Positions 57,117-64,000 of a DNA stretch of 64,000 nt are shown piece after piece. The stretch lies in assembly GCF_036370855.1 (NCBI RefSeq), contig NC_088102.1:69015601-69079600 (forward strand), given 5' to 3'. How positions within the stretch are numbered: position 1 is the stretch's first letter; the number at the start of each line of letters is the position of its first letter. Below the pieces are notes generated by a model that searched no databases, was not told the origin of the DNA, and saw nothing but the letters and a program-made list of their open reading frames with translations. The position numbers were made by a program, and so were the translations under genes. Source of the DNA: Dromaius novaehollandiae (lineage: Eukaryota; Chordata; Aves; Casuariiformes; Dromaiidae).

Positions 57117-59716
57117 CTACCTCCAGATGCTCTGCCTGGATGACACGACTGCAAGACACAAAAACAAGCCGCGGTGACCCCGGCGGATGGACGGACGGGC
57201 GGACGGGGGGCCCGCGCGGAGGTACGCACCTTCGGGGCTCAGGCTGGGCACCAGGGGCTCCGTCAGGTGCCTGGGGTTGCCGAGGGGGCCGGCTCGGAGG
57301 GGCGAGTCGGCGCCGGCGGGCGGAAAGCCTGGGGGACAAGGAAACATTTCCCGGCTCAGGGACGGCGGGTCCGGCCGCGACAGGGCCGCCGGCACCACGT
57401 CTTCCCTTCTCCGCGTCCGAGCTCGGCCCGGTCGGGAAAGGGCGGAGGGCGAAGCCGCGCCGTCCCCAAGACGGACCTGCGCTTGGGGGGGCAACACCAC
57501 CATCCCTGGGGCCACGGCAGCTTAGACGCACAGAAGCAAAAATAATAATAAAAATCACAATCTGGAGGCAAGTTTAAGCGTAGGGAAGCCGGGGCGCTCC
57601 CGCGGCCCCCGGCCAACGCGGCCCCCAGCTCCTGGGCTGCCCGGGGCCTCCCCCGGGCGCTGACCTCCGTGTTGCTGCTGGGCCAGCAGCTCGCGGTCGC
57701 CGCGCTCCGGCAGGGCCTCCTCCTCCGGCCGGGCCGGCGGCACCGTCACCGTGGCTCCGGTCTGCTGGATGAACTGCTGCAGGTTACACTGCCGCAGCTC
57801 CTTGTTCAGCTCCTCCAGCTCCTGGTTCTGGGCCTGCAAAACACGAAGCGGGTCAGCGGCCCGGCACGGGGAGGGATGCTCTTCCTCCTCCTCCAGACCC
57901 CGGGGCACCGGGAAACCCCAAAAGCCAGCCAGCACCTCCGGGAGGTACCGTCCAGGGAGGGCCTGGGACCCGCGCGGGTGCTGCTGGTGGCCCTGGATCA
58001 CTTGTGGGCCCCGAAGCACCGCTAACGGGCCCTCCATGCCGGAAGGAGACCTCTTCTTGAGCCCCCTGGGATTGGGGTCTTGGGGCTGCCAAAACGCTGC
58101 GCAAGCAGGGCCAGCTTTCTCCTGGCCGCCCCCAGCCAACCCCTCCCAAGGGCCCGCTCTCCCCGCCGGGAGCTGCTGAACCGGCCCGGCCGTACCTGCA
58201 GGTTCCTCTCTGCTTCCTCCAAGGCCTTCTCCACGCTGGCCAGGTTGCTCTCCAGCTGGGTGCCCTGCTTGACCTTGGCCTCCAGATCCCTCTTCATTTT
58301 GGCAGCCATGTCCTCCAGATCCGCGGGGCTGGGCCCGGGGGCCTCCCTGCCCTTCGCGGCCCTCTCGGCCATCTCCCACTGGATCTCCTTCTGCAGGGCC
58401 TCCGTGCGGGCAGCCAGCTCGTAGATCCTCTGCGTGTAGTCCTCCAGGCTGGCCCGCAGGCTCCTCACCCGCTCCTGCCTCTCGCGCTCGCACTCCTTCT
58501 CCAGCCGCAGCTCGCTCTGCCAGAACTCCTCCTCGCCCAGCTCCGCCTCGTTGCGCCGCACCAGCTGCTCCAAGAAGAAGATCTCGTCCTCCTGGCTGGG
58601 GACCCGGCCGTGCTCCCAGAGCCGCAGGTCCGTCTCCAGGGAGTCCCCGTGGGCCTCCAAGGAGCACAGCCGCTCCTGCTGCCGCAGCACGGTCTGGAAC
58701 AGCTCCTCCTTGGAGGGCGGGACGGTGCCCGCGCTCTCCGTCAAGTCCATCCCCTCCCAGGCGCGTGCCCTCCATCGGCCCTTGGCCACCAGCTCGCCGG
58801 AGCCCACGGGGCCCAAGTTGAAGGTCATGGCTTTCCTCGGCTCCCGGGAGCGGGGCACGTCGGTGCTCGCGGGCCTGGGTTTGACGGGCAGGCTGGCCCG
58901 GACGAACGTCCTCTCGGGAGCCTGGGGAGCGCCGTCGGAGGCGGGCCGCTCGGCCACGCTGGGCCCCGTGCGCCGCAGGACGAACTGCACGTCGTGCGCA
59001 TACTGCCCGCACTTGGCCAGCGACTCCAGGGGACACTCGAGCGGCAGGAGCTGCCTCTCCTTCTCCCGCAGCTTCTGCACCAGGACGTAGCGTCCCGTCT
59101 GACCTGGGGAGGGGACGCGAGCACGTCACCCGCGCAGCGGGGCCACCAGCGCCGAGGGCCGCGGCGCTTCCACCGCGGGCCGAGGCAGAGCCCGCCGCGC
59201 CGGAGGGCAGCTCCGCTCGCCGCCGGGCGCCCAAACACGGGCCCCGAGCCCCGGGGCACAGCGGCACCGGCGCGGTTGAACCCCCTCGCGACCCCGTGGA
59301 GAACCGCTCGCGCCCACCACCCCGGCCGGGGAGGAAACACGCTCCGAGGAGATTCGGAGGTGCAGAAGGGACTTTCTCAGTATTTTTGGAAGGGGTGCGA
59401 GAGGAAGGAGGGGAGCAGAGGGCTCCGATTTCCATGGCCGAGCCCGAAATCCGTTGCCAAGACCCCCCAGCTCCAACCGCGCGTGCCAACGGCAGAAGAG
59501 CACTTCAAGTCTAAGCCACTAGACGGCAGGATCGGCCGCGGCACGGACGAGGCCCCCGGGACGGACGGCGAAGCCGCGGCGGCTGCCGAGCCCCAGCGCG
59601 ACGGCCCGCTCACCTATGGCCCGCGCCAAGGCGATGACCACTTCTTGGCAGGTGGTGTGGTGGGAGACGCCGCAGACGACGCGCTGGATGCCGTCCACCC
59701 ACACCTTCAGCTCCAT
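57117..59716 (-). CDS. RASSF7: Ras association domain-containing protein 7
   Basis: N-terminal RASSF-family protein; in vertebrates it acts at centrosomes and microtubules in mitosis and restrains JNK signalling. Five coding exons in consistent phase, 436 residues: 59614-59716 (ATG at 59716), 58196-59103, 57665-57833, 57230-57328, 57117-57148 (TAG at 57119-57117). The Ras-association domain spans about residues 3-90 ([40 protein letters not shown]). A long charged coiled coil follows (about 165-380), with heptad Leu/Glu/Arg patterns such as [20 protein letters not shown] and [16 protein letters not shown]. The tail is proline/glycine-rich and ends SSRQSIWR. It is slightly longer than human RASSF7 (373 residues), mostly in the linker and tail. 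It converges with the miR-210 host transcript, as in human. Confidence 0.94.
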
Positions 59717-59810
59717 GCCGCGGCCGCCGCGGGGTCAGGCTCTCCGGGACGGCATCGCGCGACGGAGGCCCCGCGGCGACGGGGGAACGCCGCCTCCGGC
59801 CCGGGCTGCC
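59717..59810 (-). other. RASSF7: RASSF7 5' UTR exon segment
   Basis: Non-coding sequence directly upstream of the ATG, starting after a plausible acceptor GTCTCTTGCAG (AG at 59812-59811). The true first exon would lie further right in the GC-rich region. Confidence 0.45.
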
Positions 59811-61651
59811 CTGCAAGAGACGCCGCGCTTTTGGTAGGGTTATCGGAGCTCTGCGACGGCGGCAGCGGCGCCGAGACCGGCCTCGTCCCAACGGTGCTCC
59901 CGACCTTGGTGACCGGCCCGGGAGTCAGAGCCGGCCGCGAGCTGCCCAAAACTTCAGCGCGACCATCAGGCGGAGGAAGCACACGATAACATCTAAAAAT
60001 AAATAAATAAAAGCAAACACAGGTTTTCATCCCCCCCCGAGCATTTGGTTTTCAGGTCCTCGAAGCGCCGAGCCCACGGTCTCTGCGGGCGCGGGGAGGC
60101 CGGGAGAGCGGACGGCGCACAGCGCGTTTCGAAGGCTCCCACCTCCAGCAGCGACGGGTTTTTAACCCAGGTACCAGAAAGGGAGAGAAATCGGGGAAAA
60201 GCAACAGCTCCGCAACGCGGCTCTCCAAGGCGGATCCGGCAGAGCCGCAGCAAAACGAGGTATAAAAGCCCGAAATGCAACCCCCCGCCCCAGGGACCGC
60301 TGCGAAGCAGCCAAACCAAGGGGAACATTCCCATTAGCCGGAGGAAACCCTGCAACGTGCTTTACCGATTTCTGCGTTTACGGGAGGAGGACTGCTCAGC
60401 CGCGGCCCTCCTCGGCGGCTCCCGGGGACGAGCGCCCGCGCGGGAAAATCGCCCGCGTCCCCGGGGCCGGTGGTGAAACTCGGCTCCCTGCAGAACGGGA
60501 GCTGTTTTGGCAGACCACAAAAAGGGAAAAAAGGGCAAAAAAAGGAGGAGAAAAGGAGAAGGCAAGGGGGTTCGTCAGGTGCCCCGTGCGCCGGCTGACA
60601 ACGCCCAGCGAAACCCGCGCTCCTCCCTGCACCCGGCGCGGAGCAAAGTCCACCGCGCGAGGCGAAGCCGCCCCGCGTCCAAACCACCCGGGGGGGGGAC
60701 GACAAGAAAACCAAAAAACCCACGCTTCCTGCACCCGTCCCACTCCCCCATTTCTGCGCTGCGCCCCACGGCCCCGGCGCTCCCGGTTGCAGCGGTTCCT
60801 CCCGGCGCCTAAGGAGAGACGGGCTGTTTTCCCCAGGCGCCGTCCGCGCGCGTGACCTTACGGCTGACATTAGCTGCTCCTCCCGGTCCCCCCCCTGCTT
60901 AAAAGCCACCGGGCAATAAAAGGCGAAGCCTCCGCCTTGCAGCACCTCCCTCGTCGCGGCTCCCCGCCACGCTCCGGCTTTCCCGTCCGCTCCGCGACGG
61001 CCTCGCGCGGGGAGCGGCGATTACTCACGTCGCGGCGAGGAAAAGCCCCGCTATAGGTTTCTTAAATCGTTTTTATCGAAAGCAGATTAACAAAGTGACT
61101 AATTTGCAGTCCTGTCCCATGTGATCGGTCTCAAACGGGTGGTATGCATGATTCATATAGCTTCTTCACCAAATTTCCTAACTGGGAGTTGAAATTTCAG
61201 GGGGAAAAAAAAAACAAACCTCCCAGAACTTGCAGCTTTTTTTTTTTTTTTTTTGCAGCATCTCAGTCTCAGGAGGGAAAAAAACAAGCCCAGAGAGCAT
61301 CCAGACTACATCTGAAGGGAGCTTTGGCCTCCCATAAATCAGGGCCGCTTTTAAAACCTGGAGTTCGGAGCCAACTTAAAATTACCTTGATTAAAAGGAG
61401 AAGGGAAAAAAAACCAAAAACGACAAAAAGAATCGATCGGTCCTGCCCCCCGGAGCGAGGCGGCTCCGTTTCCGAGCCAAACCTCGGCTTCTCCCCCCTC
61501 CAGGCCGTGCCCCGAGGCTCCCGGCGGCCCGGCACCGGCCGGGTTTGGGGCGAGCGCGTGCCCGCCCGGGGGAAGGCAGCCCGCGCGTGGGAAGCGGCCT
61601 GCACGTGCGAGCCCACGCCGCGAGAGACTATTTATTCCAGCACGAGAGATT

Positions 61652-61673
61652 AAAAAAAAAAAAAAAAAAAAAA
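61652..61673. repeat. Poly(A) tract
   Basis: 22 consecutive A in GC-rich DNA. Confidence 0.9.
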
Positions 61674-61702
61674 GGCAAAAACCAGCAGCACGCAGCGAGG
61701 GG

Positions 61703-61709
61703 TGAGTCA
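61703..61709. promoter_or_regulatory. AP-1 site TGAGTCA
   Basis: A perfect TRE palindrome, in a locally symmetric context GGTGAGTCACC. Confidence 0.35.
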
Positions 61710-62946
61710 CCGCCGCGCTCGCCGCGACGCAGCGCCCGAAGCCCCCGGCCCCGCGCCGAGGGGAGGGGAGGGCACCCCACGCGCCCACCGGCCGCCAGGG
61801 CCGGAACGCGCCGCCGCGGCCCGAAATCCCTGTTACGGGAGCAGAGCGGCTTCCCCCCGCCCCACCGCCGGGTCTTCTCCCGCCTCGGAGCCCTCTTTCC
61901 CAGCGGCCCTGCTGGACCCTCCCGGCTGGGTCGGTGCCGGCTGCAGGAGCAGCAGCGGGGGATGCAGCTGCGCGAGGGACTCGGTCCAAGCACCAAGCAC
62001 CGACTTCCCGCCGTGGGAAGTCCCAGGTCGGGCGGAGGGGATCGGCCGCGGCTCTGAGGAGCTGCTTGGCCCCGGGCGGCACCGGGCGCCCACCCAGCTC
62101 CTCCGCCGTCCCCCGGGGCGAATCAGGCAGCTCCGGAGAAGGACGAGCAGAAGGAAAACCGCACCTCATCGCCAGTCCCGGAGAGCGGCCTTGCTGACTC
62201 GCATCGCCAAGGAAACAGCCTGCCCGCGGCCGCGTTGCCCGGCTGCACCCGCCGCGCTCCCCCGGCTGCACCCGCCGCGCTCCCCTGGAGCCTTCCGGGC
62301 CCAAAGCAGCCGGAGCTGCTCGGCCGCGAGCAGACCAGCCCAGCGCTCCGGGGAGGACGTCGCCTCCCGACCAGGCTCGCAGCAGCCAGGAGACGCCCTA
62401 GAGGGTCACGAACGACGATGGCACAGGACCGGCGGCTTTCCGAGACGGCACGGGGCCGCTCCGGGGTCGCCCCCGTCTTCCAGCAGCGCGCGCAAAGGCC
62501 GCCCACCCCTCGGCGGCAATTAAACCCACGCAAGGAGGGTGCGAGCCCCCGGCAGCAACAGGCGCGGGGCTTTAATTCACCAAAGAGCAGCTCACCTGGG
62601 GACGGCCGTAATAGCTCACGTCCTCTGTCGAGCCATCCGTGCTCCCGCTGGTTCCCAGCTCCGCTGCGACCGAGGAAAACTAAATCCCTCAGCACTTGCA
62701 GCACTCGGGAGCCAGAACGCCGCGTGAAAGCAAAAACCACAGGGTGCCCCCCAAAAAATCCCGGGGTCCCAAGCGTATCCCGGACGCTCGAGCCTCGCAG
62801 GAGAGCCACCCGGGGAAGAAACGACTCGGGAAGAGCCCTAAGGAACGGCCCAGCCCCGCGGGGTCCCTGGCCCAGGTGGGCTCTGCCAGCCCGGGGCCGG
62901 GCGACGAGGCGGGACGACCGCCCCGGCGCGGGGATCACGGCGGCGG

Positions 62947-62953
62947 TGACTCA
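62947..62953. promoter_or_regulatory. AP-1 site TGACTCA
   Basis: A perfect TRE palindrome in GGCGGTGACTCACGCG, upstream of RASSF7. Confidence 0.35.
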
Positions 62954-64000
62954 CGCGGCCGGCTGGATTAATGACTAACCGCGGGCGGCCGCCCGCACGG
63001 CCTCCGGAGCCGTGTCGCAACGCCAAGGGCAGCGGGGAAGGGCGACGCGGGGGCAGGTCGCGTACCTCGCCGGGCAGCGCCGGCCGCGATCGCCGCGGGG
63101 GAGGCGGGCGGACTCGCTCCACTTCTTGCCCGCAAGGCGCTCGGCCGCGGCGCCGCAGAAGCGGGGGTCTCGGGGTCCGGCTCCCACCCCGGCGGCCAGG
63201 GTTTGGGGTCTGGTCCGCGCTGGCTCTTCGGCGCAGGTCTCCCGGCAGCGCTCCAGCCGCAGCCCTGCAAAGCCAGGCGTTAGCGGGGCCCTCCGAAAGC
63301 CGGCGCGGCCGCGACGCCAGCCCAGAAAGGCCCGCGCATCCCGGGCGCCGACGTCCCGCGGCGGCGGGGAAGAGGGAGGAAGGCAGGCGCGACGCAGCTG
63401 GCGAACGTCCCCCCGGCGCCGCACGCGGCACGGAGCGCGGCCGCGGTTATCGGGCGGGAGGAACGCGACCGACGCGGAGACGCGGGGCCTGCGGCCGGCA
63501 CGGCGCTCGGAAGAGCCCGGCTACCTGCTTCCTGCTCCGCCACTCCTCCCCGCCCCAGGGCCCGCGCTGGCGGGGCGAAAGCCGCCGACGTCGGCCCAGG
63601 TCGTTTTACGTTTCCGGAGCAAGTCCCGTGTCCCGGGACGTGCCGCGGGCTCCCGAACACGCAGGTGCGCGCCGCCGTGAACGGTTATTTACAACTTTGC
63701 AGGATTAAAGAGGCCTTTAACGAGCGTTTGCTGAGAGCAGAAGCTGCTCCTGCCTTTCCCCCTCTGTCACAAAGACGCAAATAAATAAAACGAGACGCCG
63801 AGAACTAACCAGGGTGCAACCCCTGATAAGACGCTCGCGCGTTTACGGGTCCTGCTGCCGCAGGATCTCGCATGTGATTAATTAGGCAAAGGTGCCCAAG
63901 CCCCAGCCGGAGGTTCGCGGCTCCCTAAGGACCCGAAACGGGAGCCGGGCTTCGGAGAGGCACCGCCGCCAGCCCCGCTCACCCTGCGGCTGCCTCACCC

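Larger units (their letters stand above)
59811..64000. other. GC-rich upstream region of RASSF7, promoter-like, unassigned
   Basis: CpG-rich with many open but unrecognisable frames. Perfect AP-1 palindromes lie at 61703-61709 (TGAGTCA) and 62947-62953 (TGACTCA). Exon-like blocks with good splice sites on the minus strand are at 63066-63264 and about 62593-62664, possibly non-coding RASSF7 first exons. AT-rich islands lie at 61050-61260 and 63680-63900. No tRNA, rRNA or recognised protein gene. Confidence 0.4.

Noticed and set aside
57555-59489. Minus-strand 644-codon frame across RASSF7
   Set aside because: Runs through RASSF7 introns and is out of frame with the RA-domain and coiled-coil exons. 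The phase-consistent exon chain gives a 436-residue product instead.
58610-59989. Plus-strand open frame of 459 codons
   Set aside because: Antisense shadow of the RASSF7 coiled-coil and RA exons; alanine/arginine-rich composition from high GC and no recognisable domain.
59811-64000. LMNTD2, LRRC56 or HRAS, expected next to RASSF7 from human gene order
   Set aside because: No lamin-tail, LRR or Ras-like sequence could be recognised on either strand within the window. They may lie beyond the right edge or be absent.

Overview
The window is vertebrate nuclear DNA, almost certainly from a bird. It has short GC-rich introns in some genes, large CpG islands, very few dispersed repeats and one recognisable CR1 LINE fragment. 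Its gene content matches the block of human 11p15.5 that holds RASSF7, MIR210HG/miR-210, PHRF1 and IRF7. The species cannot be named from the sequence.

Layout, left to right. (1) 47-2061, plus strand: the 3' part of IRF7 (six exons; the DNA-binding domain lies left of the window). (2) 2996-12472, minus strand: an eleven-exon LRR-ROC-COR (ROCO) gene related to MFHAS1. I reconstructed it exon by exon in consistent phase to an 856-residue protein. (3) 16212-40338, minus strand: the complete PHRF1 coding sequence (17 coding exons, 1702 residues), with a non-coding first exon in a CpG island near 47.2 kb. (4) 47.5-49.8 kb: a very GC-rich divergent promoter region. It leads rightward into a host transcript whose first intron contains the miR-210 hairpin (49441-49519, plus strand). 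(5) 57117-59716, minus strand: the complete RASSF7 coding sequence (5 coding exons, 436 residues). (6) 59.8-64 kb: GC-rich upstream DNA of RASSF7 with promoter-like features and a few exon-like blocks I cannot assign.

Relative orientation is as in mammals: PHRF1 and miR-210 diverge, RASSF7 and miR-210 converge, and PHRF1 and IRF7 point towards each other. The difference is the ROCO gene lying between PHRF1 and IRF7. Its first coding exon is flanked by two perfect PU.1/IRF composite motifs, so IRF7 and its ROCO neighbour may form a small innate-immunity pair. The DNA between PHRF1 and miR-210 carries several hypoxia-response-element cores, as expected for the hypoxia-induced miR-210.

Exon boundaries were assigned by hand from GT/AG sites, reading-phase continuity and resemblance to remembered families. 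No database search was run.
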